Of a stretch of 36,677 bases of DNA, positions 29,631-36,677 are shown piece by piece. Position numbers and translations under genes: made by a program. The notes beneath the pieces were generated by a model. It worked only from the letters and a program-made list of their open reading frames with translations. It ran no database searches and had not been told where the DNA came from. This DNA is from Prevotella sp. (lineage in GTDB: Bacteria; Bacteroidota; Bacteroidia; Bacteroidales; Bacteroidaceae): positions 1 through 36,677 of the forward strand of contig JAFPVW010000168.1 of assembly GCA_017395215.1 (NCBI GenBank), in the 5' to 3' direction. The first letter of the stretch is position 1. Each line of letters opens with the position of its first letter.

Positions 29631-30962
29631 ATGGCTTACACAGAAACAACAACAACAGGTTACGGAACTCGGGTGGGAAACTCGTTCAGGAGTATCGGCT
29701 CAGGGTTCATTATGTTCTGTCTGGCCACAGCCCTGCTGTGGTGGAACGAAGGTCGCGCCGTGAAGACCGACAAGATGCTGAACGACGCCGAAAAGGTGTG
29801 CATCGACATGGAGAACCCCAACAAGCTCGACCCGGCCATGGAGGGTGAGCTGGTGTGCGCATCGGCACTGGCCACGACCGAGGACGTGCTGACCGACGAC
29901 AAGTTCGGCCTCAGCGAGACGGCCATCGGCCTGCAGCGCCGCGTGGAGTACTACCAGTGGGTGGAGCACGCCCAGAGCCAGAGCGAGGACAAGCTGGGCG
30001 GCAAGGAAGTGACCACTACCACCTACACCTACACGCTGGAGTGGACGTGGGCACCGGTGAACAGCACGCAGTTCAAGGACCCTGCCTACCAGACGCGCAA
30101 CTTCACGCTGGCTCAGGTGGAGGACGGCGAGCAGTGGGCCGAGAACGTGAAGTTCGGCGCCTACAAGCTGCCCGAGTCGCTGTTCCACTCGATGACGAGC
30201 CGCGAGGCCGTGGTGCTCGACCTGAACAAGGACCTGCTGGCACAGTATGACAAGGCTTGCCGCGACATCGACCTGCGCATCAACGGCAAGGCCGTGACGA
30301 CGAACAACGCTAACGCTACCACCGCCGTGCCCGACTCGGTGAAGACGGTCATCAGCGACAGCATTCCCCAGGACAACAAGGTTGACCTCGACTACGTTCA
30401 CCAGCAGGGCAACGTGCTCTACATCGGCCGCACGCCGGCTGCACCGCAGGTAGGCGACGTCCGCGTGACGTTCGAGAAGATTGTGCCCGCCAAGGTGACC
30501 ATCATCGCCAAGGTGAAGGGCGACACGTTCACGAAGTTCAAGGCCAAGAACGGCAAGACGTTCCAGACGCTCGTCATGGGCGTTCAGGACTCGGCTGAAA
30601 TTTTTGAGTCGGAGCACGCCGCCAACAACACGTGGCTCTGGATTCTCCGCATCATCGGCATCATGCTGGTCATCGCCGGTCTGAAGGGCATCTTCGGCTT
30701 CCTCGAGACCATCCTCAAGGTTGTGCCGTTCGTCGCCAACATCTTCGGCTGGGGCGTCGGCGTGGTCTGCACGGTGGTGGGCGTCGTCTGGTCGCTCATC
30801 GTCATCGCACTGGCCTGGCTGTTCTACCGTCCGCTGCTCGGCATCGGTCTGCTGGCACTGGCTGGATTCCTCATCTGGGTGTTCGCCTTCAAGGGCAAGG
30901 ACAAGCTGAAGGAGATGGCCGCCAGACGCCGCCAGCAGCCGCAAGTAGAACCTGCTCAATGA
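29631..30962 (+). CDS. TMEM43 (LUMA) family membrane protein
   Basis: 443 residues. One membrane helix lies near residues 23-40 (GSGFIMFCLATALLWWNEG) and a cluster of three or four at about 338-425 (LWILRIIGIMLVIAGL; VGVVCTVVGVVWSLIVIALAW; GIGLLALAGFLIWVFAF), with a long soluble domain of about 300 residues between. This N-terminal anchor, long loop and C-terminal helix bundle matches the TMEM43 family (PF07787), shared by some bacteria and animals. The biochemical role is unknown in bacteria. It leads a seven-gene operon with three exported proteins, an ABC-type exporter and a BspA-like protein, which suggests an envelope function. Its stop codon is the first triplet of the heptamer array that forms the next spacer. 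Confidence 0.88.
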   Translation: MAYTETTTTGYGTRVGNSFRSIGSGFIMFCLATALLWWNEGRAVKTDKMLNDAEKVCIDMENPNKLDPAMEGELVCASALATTEDVLTDDKFGLSETAIGLQRRVEYYQWVEHAQSQSEDKLGGKEVTTTTYTYTLEWTWAPVNSTQFKDPAYQTRNFTLAQVEDGEQWAENVKFGAYKLPESLFHSMTSREAVVLDLNKDLLAQYDKACRDIDLRINGKAVTTNNANATTAVPDSVKTVISDSIPQDNKVDLDYVHQQGNVLYIGRTPAAPQVGDVRVTFEKIVPAKVTIIAKVKGDTFTKFKAKNGKTFQTLVMGVQDSAEIFESEHAANNTWLWILRIIGIMLVIAGLKGIFGFLETILKVVPFVANIFGWGVGVVCTVVGVVWSLIVIALAWLFYRPLLGIGLLALAGFLIWVFAFKGKDKLKEMAARRRQQPQVEPAQ

Positions 30963-31001
30963 GAAGTGAGAAGTGAGGAGTGAAAAGTGAAGAGTGAGAT
31001 G
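30960..31001 (+). repeat. Six heptamers spanning from stop codon to next start codon
   Basis: TGAGAAG, TGAGAAG, TGAGGAG, TGAAAAG, TGAAGAG, TGAGATG. The first TGA is the TMEM43 stop (30960-30962) and the ATG of the sixth unit is the next start (30999-31001), so the intergenic sequence is made entirely of repeat. Its purine-rich nature also supplies the translation-initiation region. Confidence 0.9.
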
Positions 31002-31676
31002 AAAAAACTCATGATAGTCCTGCTGGTGGCCATCGGCTGCCAGCAGGTTTTTGCCCAAGCGAGTACGTGGAAACACGGCAGCCACAGCTACACGCAGAAG
31101 GGAACGCTGACTGCCGACAAGTATGACCGTGCGGCCACGGGAACAGTGACGTTCACCAACGTGCCCTCGGACTATAAGGAGTTTGAGGCGCTCTACCAGC
31201 AGTTCTTAGGCAAGACGCCCCACGGCACTGCCGCCCTGATGGTGATGGCGATGGAGATGTACGGCCGCAACCCGCAGGAGGGTGAGCGCTGCATCCGCCT
31301 CATCAACTACCCGACGAACGTCAGTTCCGTGCTGCCACGCCTGAAGGACAAGCTGCAGGCCAAGGCCGACGACAGCTACGGTCAGCGCTACCTGCCCGCC
31401 GCCGTGCTGAAGGGAGCCACGCCGCAGAACGGCTATGCGCCCTCGCTGCCCTACACCGTCGAGATGAAGGCCAGCGTGAACAAGCACCAGGAGCTGCAGT
31501 TCTCGGGCGAGGGCACGGTGATGTACCTCTACGTGATGGGCAAGGGCTGGGACACGGAGCAGCGCTCGGTGGAGATTATCCTCGAGCCCGAAAGCCAATT
31601 GTACAAGGTGTTCAACTGTCCGTCGCTCTATACCGGCTGCAAGCGCATCCGCGGCAAGTGGGCCGGACTAAAATAG
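30999..31676 (+). CDS. Secreted protein, function unknown (possibly DUF6935-like)
   Basis: 225 residues from the ATG at 30999; an in-frame GTG at 30987 lies inside the heptamer array and is less likely. The signal peptide is residues 1-19 (LMIVLLVAIGCQQVFA-QA). The body contains a compact conserved-looking stretch, LGKTPHGTAALMVMAMEMYGRN, followed by CIRLINYPTN and FLKGATP-like VLKGATPQNGYAP. These recall a Bacteroidota family of unknown function that I believe is named DUF6935; treat the name as tentative. Two cysteines near the end (FNCPSLYTGCKRIRG) may form a disulfide. It is the second gene of the TMEM43 operon, 10 bases before the next gene. Confidence 0.7.
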   Translation: MKKLMIVLLVAIGCQQVFAQASTWKHGSHSYTQKGTLTADKYDRAATGTVTFTNVPSDYKEFEALYQQFLGKTPHGTAALMVMAMEMYGRNPQEGERCIRLINYPTNVSSVLPRLKDKLQAKADDSYGQRYLPAAVLKGATPQNGYAPSLPYTVEMKASVNKHQELQFSGEGTVMYLYVMGKGWDTEQRSVEIILEPESQLYKVFNCPSLYTGCKRIRGKWAGLK

Positions 31677-31686
31677 GTGATTGCAG

Positions 31687-32856
31687 ATGAAGACCATCAG
31701 GACTGTGCTCACCCTTGTCTGCGCGCTCGCCATGACAGCCGCCAGCGCCGCCGAGCCGCTCTCGAACTCTGAGGTCGACGCCCGCTGGCGCAAGACCGCC
31801 ATCAAGGTGGCGGGCGGCGGCGCGGCGCCCAACGTCGTGACGCTGCTCAAGGCTTTCCACCAGGCACTGCCCACGTGGGTGGTGGGCGAGGTGCTCGACC
31901 AGAACGACCACCCCGCCAAGGGTACCAGGCGCAACGGCTCGACCCTGACACTGGAGAGCGACGAGGAGGACGAGATGACCATCATCATCGACCCGGGCAA
32001 CGGCTATGCCGAATACTCGGCGCTGACTGACGTCGACCAGATGTCGTGCTGCGTGTGGCGCCGCTCGAACGGCCACCGCATCTTCGCCGTCAGCCTCTAC
32101 GAGCAGCACGACCCCGTGCAGCATCTGCTCTGCTGGTACGACTACGACCCGCAGACGCAGACCATGAAGGCCGAACAGAGCCCCATCGACAAGTACAAAA
32201 AACCCTTCAAGAATCTGGAAATCGGCTGGAGTCTGCCCAGGAAGGGCACCGACTTCGTCATCCACGAATACTACCTCTTCCCCGACGAGGCCTACGTCGA
32301 CCGGGTGTACAGCTGGGACGGCATGGAGCACCACTTCGGGAAAATGACGATTGGCGACTTCGAGTTCCAATACTTCGACGAGGACGAGTGGAACAAGGCC
32401 AGCGAGAAGGGCTTTACGGAGATGGACATCGTCGACTTCGACAACAGCGGCTACCCCGTCCTCTGCATGAAGAAGGAGGACAACAACTGGATAGCCTTCG
32501 GCGAGTTCAAGGGCAAGATGCTGACGCTGGGTGTCAACGACGAGATGCACAGTCTGGAGGGAATCTTCCACGTGGCGCCAGAGCAGGATGCGCCCTGGAC
32601 GGAGAAGGACGTGGTGGCCATGACGAGAGACTTCTTGCACAACACTTACTACGCCGTCTTCCAGAATGGCAGCATAGGCTACTTCGTCACCGATGCCCCC
32701 GAGGAAGACGATGAAGGCAACGTGATAGGCTACACGCCGAAGATCAAGGGCTACGGTGCCAAAGACGAGAGCATACACATCATTAACGCCAACAAGGCCG
32801 GCAAAGTGAAGCTGGAACCGCAGTGGCGGAAGTTTGAATTCAGGAAATCAAAATAA
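31687..32856 (+). CDS. Secreted protein, paralog of the next gene, function unknown
   Basis: 389 residues from the ATG at 31687. The signal peptide is residues 1-22 (LALAMTAASAA-like ALAMTAASAAEP). The protein shares a clear backbone with the lipoprotein encoded next: a VVTLLKAFHQALPTWV helix, a GNGYAEYS strand, WRRSNGHRIFAVSLYE, YDYDPQTQTM and SLPRKGTDFVI, in the same order. The C-terminal half (EMDIVDFDNSGYPVLCMKK) is not shared and has its own acidic, possibly ion-binding, strands. No catalytic motif is recognised. The pair probably arose by tandem duplication, with one copy soluble and the other lipid-anchored. It lies in the TMEM43 operon with a 7-base gap to the next gene. Confidence 0.75.
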   Translation: MKTIRTVLTLVCALAMTAASAAEPLSNSEVDARWRKTAIKVAGGGAAPNVVTLLKAFHQALPTWVVGEVLDQNDHPAKGTRRNGSTLTLESDEEDEMTIIIDPGNGYAEYSALTDVDQMSCCVWRRSNGHRIFAVSLYEQHDPVQHLLCWYDYDPQTQTMKAEQSPIDKYKKPFKNLEIGWSLPRKGTDFVIHEYYLFPDEAYVDRVYSWDGMEHHFGKMTIGDFEFQYFDEDEWNKASEKGFTEMDIVDFDNSGYPVLCMKKEDNNWIAFGEFKGKMLTLGVNDEMHSLEGIFHVAPEQDAPWTEKDVVAMTRDFLHNTYYAVFQNGSIGYFVTDAPEEDDEGNVIGYTPKIKGYGAKDESIHIINANKAGKVKLEPQWRKFEFRKSK

Positions 32857-32863
32857 CAGACGT

Positions 32864-33928
32864 ATGAAAAAGACTGCTTTATACCTGTTGGCAGCACTGG
32901 CGCTGACAGGCTGCAAGAAGACGCAGGCAACGGCCGACGGAGACGCTGCGCAGCAGAGTACAGAACAAGCCGGCGCCACACAAGCCGAGGCCGACAAGCT
33001 GCTGACCCCTGAGCAGATAGCCCAGCAATGGGCCAAGGGAGGCGCCGTCAGCGTGAAGGGCGGCGGCGAAAAGCCCGACATCGTCACGTTGGTGAGCGCC
33101 TTCAACAAGGCGTGGCCGACAGACGTGACGACAACCCTGTTGGAGTCGGCCAAGGACCCGAAGTTCACCGAGTATGTCAACGAGGATACTGGCGGCGGTA
33201 TGGCGTGCGACCGTGGCAACGGCTACGTGAGCGTCAGCGCCGGCGATACCGATGAGGACTGTATGGAGGCTGCCGTCTGGAAACGGAAGAACGGCCACCG
33301 GCTCTTCATCATCAATCTCGTGTCGACCAATCCCGACAACCGCTCCCTGCCCGAGAAGCAGGCTCTCTGCATCTACGACTACGACCCGAAGACCGAGACG
33401 ATGACACCCGAGGAGAACGCCGTCAGCAAGTTCCGCGCCTCAGCTGACGACCTGAAGCTGATGTACCGCCTGCCCAGGAAAGGCACAGACCTGACCATCG
33501 GCGAGGCCAACGAAGAGAGAGAGGACGCGCTCTGGCACTTCTTCGAGTGGAACGGTTCACAGTTCTCGGAAGCCATCGCCTATACGGAGAAAGAGCTGAC
33601 AAAGAAGATTGAGGGCTCGTGGATGTGCAAGGACAGCGATGAGCCCATGCTGACGTTCAACATCGTCGCTGACGATGCCAACGGTCCGCAGATAGAGGAC
33701 TGCGCCATCTACGGCAGCACGGAGTACGATGCCTTTGTCTACACATGGGACGGCACACTCATCATCTCGGAGAACGGCGATTCGGGGGAAGACAGGAATC
33801 CCGCCATCTACTGCCAGTTCCGCCTGACCAAACAAGACGAGCTGACCGGCACCTACTACCTGCGCCAGAACGGCGGCAATGAAACCAAAGGCACCATCAC
33901 CCTAAAACGCGGCAACCCCGCCTGGTAA
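32864..33928 (+). CDS. Lipoprotein paralogous to the preceding secreted protein
   Basis: 354 residues from the ATG at 32864. The signal peptide ends in the lipobox LTGC (Cys18), and a Gln/Ala-rich spacer (residues 20-50) follows. The shared domain then repeats the landmarks of its neighbour: IVTLVSAFNKAWPTDV, RGNGYVSVS, WKRKNGHRLFIINLV, YDYDPKTETM, RLPRKGTDLTI. A different C-terminal part with a strand-rich module (SWMCKDSDEPMLTFNIV ... CQFRLTKQDELTGTYYL) resembles small beta-barrel domains seen in many Bacteroidota lipoproteins. Membrane anchoring separates it from its paralog. Function unknown. The DUF5687 gene starts six bases downstream. Confidence 0.78.
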   Translation: MKKTALYLLAALALTGCKKTQATADGDAAQQSTEQAGATQAEADKLLTPEQIAQQWAKGGAVSVKGGGEKPDIVTLVSAFNKAWPTDVTTTLLESAKDPKFTEYVNEDTGGGMACDRGNGYVSVSAGDTDEDCMEAAVWKRKNGHRLFIINLVSTNPDNRSLPEKQALCIYDYDPKTETMTPEENAVSKFRASADDLKLMYRLPRKGTDLTIGEANEEREDALWHFFEWNGSQFSEAIAYTEKELTKKIEGSWMCKDSDEPMLTFNIVADDANGPQIEDCAIYGSTEYDAFVYTWDGTLIISENGDSGEDRNPAIYCQFRLTKQDELTGTYYLRQNGGNETKGTITLKRGNPAW

Positions 33929-33934
33929 ACGACG

Positions 33935-35293
33935 ATGCTGAAACTACTTCTGAAACTCTGGGCCGACCAGAAACGGCGCGACTTCAAATGGGGCCGCTTT
34001 CTGGGCGAAGCGTACTTCTTTACGCTGTTTATGATTGTCAGCTGCACCGTCACCTACGTCATCTACGAGGAGACGGGGGCGGCTGAAGGCATGGAGGTGG
34101 CTATTCCCTTCATTGCCGCAGGACTCATCATACCCGACTTCGTCAACAAACTGCTGATGAAGCACGACGAGACGGTGATGGACCACTACCTGAAGAGCAA
34201 GCCCATACCCGAGCGGTCGTGGAACCGGTTCCTGCTCACGACCAACCTGTTCTCGTTCTGGAACTGGGCCTTGCCCGTACTGCTGCTGCCGTTCTGCGTG
34301 CTGTTCCTGCCCTGGCAACTCATGATTCCCGCGTTCCTGCTGCTGCTGGGCGTATCGTTCGTGGGCGGCGTGGCCATCACGGCCTTCTGCAGGGCCAAGG
34401 GCTGGACCAACAAGTGGCCGGTGCTGGTGGCGATGCTCATCTGGCAGATTATTGCCTTCATGTACTCGCTGACCTCCATCTTCATGCCATGGGGCATCCA
34501 CGTGGCTGTTTTCCTGCTGCTCTGTGCCGGAGCCGTCGCCGTGTTCTACAACTACCTCTGCGAGCTGCGCCGCTACGACGAGTCGAAGGCGCGGGCCGAC
34601 CGCCTGTTCCTCGGTGCCTCGTCGCTCTTCTCGATGGAGTACATCAGCGTGCTGCGTTCCAAGCGGCTGCGCGTGGCGACGCTCATCCTGCCGCTGGTGT
34701 TCGTGTTCAACAGCTATACCCAGCAGGTCAACGGGCTGAACGTCATCTTCTACATGATGCTGATGTTCGCCATCTTCTCGCCGTCGATGATGCTGGGCCA
34801 GTGGGTGTTCGGCATCGAGGGCAACTACTTCGACGGTCTGTGGACGAAGCCCGTCAGCATCCGCGAAATCCTGGGCAACAAGTTCCGCTTCTACGCCCTG
34901 CTCAACATCGTCCCCACGCTGATGGTGGCACCGCTCATCTGGATGGCCGGCCTGTCGCCGTGGCTGCTGTTGGCCACGTGGCTGTTCACGGCTGGCTTTG
35001 CCAACCTGTCGCTGATGCCCACGGCCCTCATCTCGTCGCGCATCGAACTATTCCAGTCGGCCTTCTTCAACTATCAGGGGGCCTCGCTCTCGGTCAACCT
35101 CTACGGCTTTGTGGTCATCATCCCCATTGCCCTCTACTGCCTCTTCACGTGGCTGCTGTCGCCTGAGACCTGCGCCATCGTGCTTGCCTTGACGGGCATC
35201 GTCGGTTTCGCGCTCTATCCCGTCATCATCGGCTGGCTGTCACGCACCTACGAGCGCCGCCGCTACGCGTGTTTCGAACGTTACAGACAATAA
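33935..35293 (+). CDS. DUF5687 family membrane protein, probable ABC exporter permease
   Basis: 452 residues with about ten predicted membrane helices, for example AYFFTLFMIVSCTVTYVIY, ALPVLLLPFCVLFLPW, WQIIAFMYSLTSIFMPWG and LYGFVVIIPIALYCLFTWL. Length and layout match DUF5687, a Bacteroidota family found beside an ABC ATPase, as here (the ATPase starts seven bases downstream). The soluble opening KRRDFKWGRFLGEAYFF and the middle FLGASSLFSMEYISVLRSKRLR loop probably contact the ATPase. The pair would form an export complex in the inner membrane. The cargo is unknown; neighbouring exported and lipid-anchored proteins are candidates or partners (inference). Confidence 0.85.
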   Translation: MLKLLLKLWADQKRRDFKWGRFLGEAYFFTLFMIVSCTVTYVIYEETGAAEGMEVAIPFIAAGLIIPDFVNKLLMKHDETVMDHYLKSKPIPERSWNRFLLTTNLFSFWNWALPVLLLPFCVLFLPWQLMIPAFLLLLGVSFVGGVAITAFCRAKGWTNKWPVLVAMLIWQIIAFMYSLTSIFMPWGIHVAVFLLLCAGAVAVFYNYLCELRRYDESKARADRLFLGASSLFSMEYISVLRSKRLRVATLILPLVFVFNSYTQQVNGLNVIFYMMLMFAIFSPSMMLGQWVFGIEGNYFDGLWTKPVSIREILGNKFRFYALLNIVPTLMVAPLIWMAGLSPWLLLATWLFTAGFANLSLMPTALISSRIELFQSAFFNYQGASLSVNLYGFVVIIPIALYCLFTWLLSPETCAIVLALTGIVGFALYPVIIGWLSRTYERRRYACFERYRQ

Positions 35294-35300
35294 CAAGACT

Positions 35301-36008
35301 ATGGAAATCAAGATACAAAACCTCGTCAAGCAGTACGGTAAGAACACCGTGCTTGACATCCCCGAGCTGACCATCGGCCCGGGCGAACTGGTGGGCCTCG
35401 TGGGCAACAACGGCGCCGGCAAGACCACGCTGATGCGACTGATGCTCGACCTCATCGAGGCCACCGACGGCTGGGTGGAAACCGACGGCCAGCGTGTCGA
35501 CCAAGACGTGACGTGGAAGTCGTTTACCGGCTCGTTCATCGACGGCCGCTTCCTCATCGACTTCTACACGCCCGAGGAGTACTTCGCCTTCATTGCCCGT
35601 GCCTACGGCATCGACAAGGACACGCTCAACAGCCGTCTGGAACAGTACCAGCCGCTGATGCACGACGAGATTCTCGGCACGAAGAAGTACCTGCGCCAGT
35701 TCTCGGAAGGCAACCGCCAGAAGACGGGCATCATCGGCGCGATGGTCATCAACCCCAAGGTGCTCATCCTCGACGAGCCGTTCAACTACCTCGACCCGTC
35801 GTCGCAGATCACCGTGGCCAAGCTCATCCGCCAGATGAACGAGCAGCTTGGCACGACGGTCATCATCTCGAGCCACAACCTGAGCTTCGTCTCAGAAATC
35901 TCCACCCGCATCCTGCTCCTGGAGAAAGGCCGCATCATCAAGGACCTGAGCAACCACGACGGCAGCGCCACCAAGGAACTGGAAGACTACTTCAACACAG
36001 CGGAATAA
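35301..36008 (+). CDS. ABC transporter ATP-binding protein paired with DUF5687
   Basis: 235 residues. Walker A is residues 35-42 (GNNGAGKT), the signature position 134-138 reads FSEGN instead of LSGGQ, Walker B is 154-159 (VLILDE) with catalytic Glu159, the D-loop is YLDP and the H-loop His is residue 192 (SSHNLSF). A clear Q-loop glutamine is not visible in the segment SFTGSFIDGRFL, where it would be expected. The subunit powers the DUF5687 permease from the cytoplasmic side. The signature departure (Ser and Gly kept, Gln lost) occurs in some exporter ATPases and need not abolish activity. It is followed 21 bases later by a BspA-like gene. Confidence 0.92.
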   Translation: MEIKIQNLVKQYGKNTVLDIPELTIGPGELVGLVGNNGAGKTTLMRLMLDLIEATDGWVETDGQRVDQDVTWKSFTGSFIDGRFLIDFYTPEEYFAFIARAYGIDKDTLNSRLEQYQPLMHDEILGTKKYLRQFSEGNRQKTGIIGAMVINPKVLILDEPFNYLDPSSQITVAKLIRQMNEQLGTTVIISSHNLSFVSEISTRILLLEKGRIIKDLSNHDGSATKELEDYFNTAE

Positions 36009-36029
36009 CCAACAATTCACCAAACAATC

Positions 36030-36677
36030 ATGAATATGAAGAAATTTACACTGAAAAGACTGGCTGCCATGACAGTTGTCGCATGGATGAGCCTGAGTAC
36101 ACAAGCCGCAGACTTCGTTGTAGGCAACATCTCGTATGACATTACTGATGACAAAGGCAAGGTTGTTGCCGTCGTTGCCGGCAGCAGTAAGTACACGGGC
36201 AGTGTGACAATCCCCGCTACCGTGACCAGTGGCGGTACGACGTACACCGTCAAGCGGATTGGCAACTATGCCTTTGAAGACTGCACAGACCTGACGGCGG
36301 TAACACTGGGCAGCAACATTGAGCAGATCGGCTATCGCGCCTTCCGCAACTGCACCAGTCTGAGCAACATCAACTGGCTCAACAGCATCCGCCAGCTGGA
36401 AGGACAGGCGTTCATCGGCTGTACCTCGCTGACGAGGGCCGAGCTGAGCGGTAGCCTGGAGGACATGGACGCCAGTGTCTTCTCCGACTGCATCAACATC
36501 ACGGCGGTCACCGTCAACGACGGCTGTGCCGTCATAGGCGAGAGTGCCTTCAGCGGCTGCACCAAGCTGAAGAGCATCAGCATCCCCAACAGCGTCACCT
36601 CCTTGGGCACCAGCGCCTTCAACGGCTGCAAGGCCCTGCTGACGGCCACCATCGGCAACGGCGTGAAGCGCATCAGC
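36030..36677 (+). CDS. BspA-like leucine-rich repeat surface protein (3' truncated by window)
   Basis: The first 216 codons of a gene that continues beyond the window. A signal peptide ends near STQA-AD (residue 26). A short beta module follows (ISYDITDDKGKVVAVVAG), then repeats of about 23 residues with the LRR_5 pattern IGNYAFEDCTDLTAVTLG, FRNCTSLSNI, FSGCTKLKSISIPNSV and FNGCKALLTATIG. These are typical of BspA-type proteins of Prevotella and Tannerella, which sit at the surface and can bind host proteins or other bacteria. Type IX or other surface export cannot be judged because the C-terminus is missing. It follows the ABC ATPase by 21 bases and may be part of the same operon. Confidence 0.93.
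   Translation, partial: MNMKKFTLKRLAAMTVVAWMSLSTQAADFVVGNISYDITDDKGKVVAVVAGSSKYTGSVTIPATVTSGGTTYTVKRIGNYAFEDCTDLTAVTLGSNIEQIGYRAFRNCTSLSNINWLNSIRQLEGQAFIGCTSLTRAELSGSLEDMDASVFSDCINITAVTVNDGCAVIGESAFSGCTKLKSISIPNSVTSLGTSAFNGCKALLTATIGNGVKRIS

Noticed and set aside
1-36677. Prophage, integrative element or insertion sequence
   Set aside because: No integrase, transposase, relaxase, capsid or terminase motif was seen in any real gene, and housekeeping genes (dnaG, rsmD, queDE) are spread through the window.

Overview
The window looks like a chromosomal segment of a Bacteroidota bacterium, most likely order Bacteroidales and probably Prevotellaceae. The evidence is a SusC/SusD pair, a type IX secretion sorting-like C-terminus, BspA-type leucine-rich repeats, Bacteroidota-restricted families (DUF3822, DUF4876, DUF5687, DUF6850), and several promoters with the Bacteroidota -7 box TAnnTTTGC. 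Genes are GC-rich and intergenic spacers are more AT-rich. No rRNA, tRNA, CRISPR array, phage or intact insertion sequence was seen.

Layout: (1) 1-156 is the tail of an AAA-type ATPase, followed by a cluster of AGTCCG repeats. (2) 396-10676 (minus) is one operon read from about 10.7 kb leftwards: a subtilisin-DPP IV fusion protease, SusC, SusD, a small lipoprotein, a sorting-domain protein and a secreted protein with an internal duplication. This resembles a protein- or peptide-utilisation locus. (3) 10749-13790 holds a RecD-like helicase (minus) divergent from DUF3822 and rsmD (plus). (4) 13767-19881 (minus) is a secreted metal-binding HMA protein, a DUF4876 lipoprotein, a TonB-dependent receptor and a DUF6850 barrel. 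(5) 20026-24351 (minus) is dnaG, queD, queE and a frameshifted cardiolipin synthase. (6) 24446-27360 (plus) is a second metal-type module: a small Cys/His-rich secreted protein, a TonB receptor and an HMA protein. (7) 27397-29112 (minus) is an esterase with two SGNH domains. (8) 29113-29630 is a repeat-filled spacer. (9) 29631-36677 (plus) is a seven-gene operon: TMEM43-like protein, three secreted or lipid-anchored proteins, a DUF5687 permease, its ABC ATPase and the start of a BspA-like protein.

The strongest unusual signal lies in repeats that cut across these genes. Two families of short dispersed repeats sit between and inside genes. Family A is a 30-37 bp G/C-rich palindrome with a G-rich tail. 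It is inserted in frame in the helicase (six copies), QueE (two), the DnaG linker (one plus a decayed one) and the signal peptide of SusD. Family B is an array of seven-base units (GTGAAGG/GTGAAAA-like) that builds a signal-peptide core, a receptor segment, a lysine-rich tail and a complete intergenic spacer. It also coincides with the frameshift that splits cardiolipin synthase. Because 7 is not divisible by 3, that last case could be a phase-variable switch.
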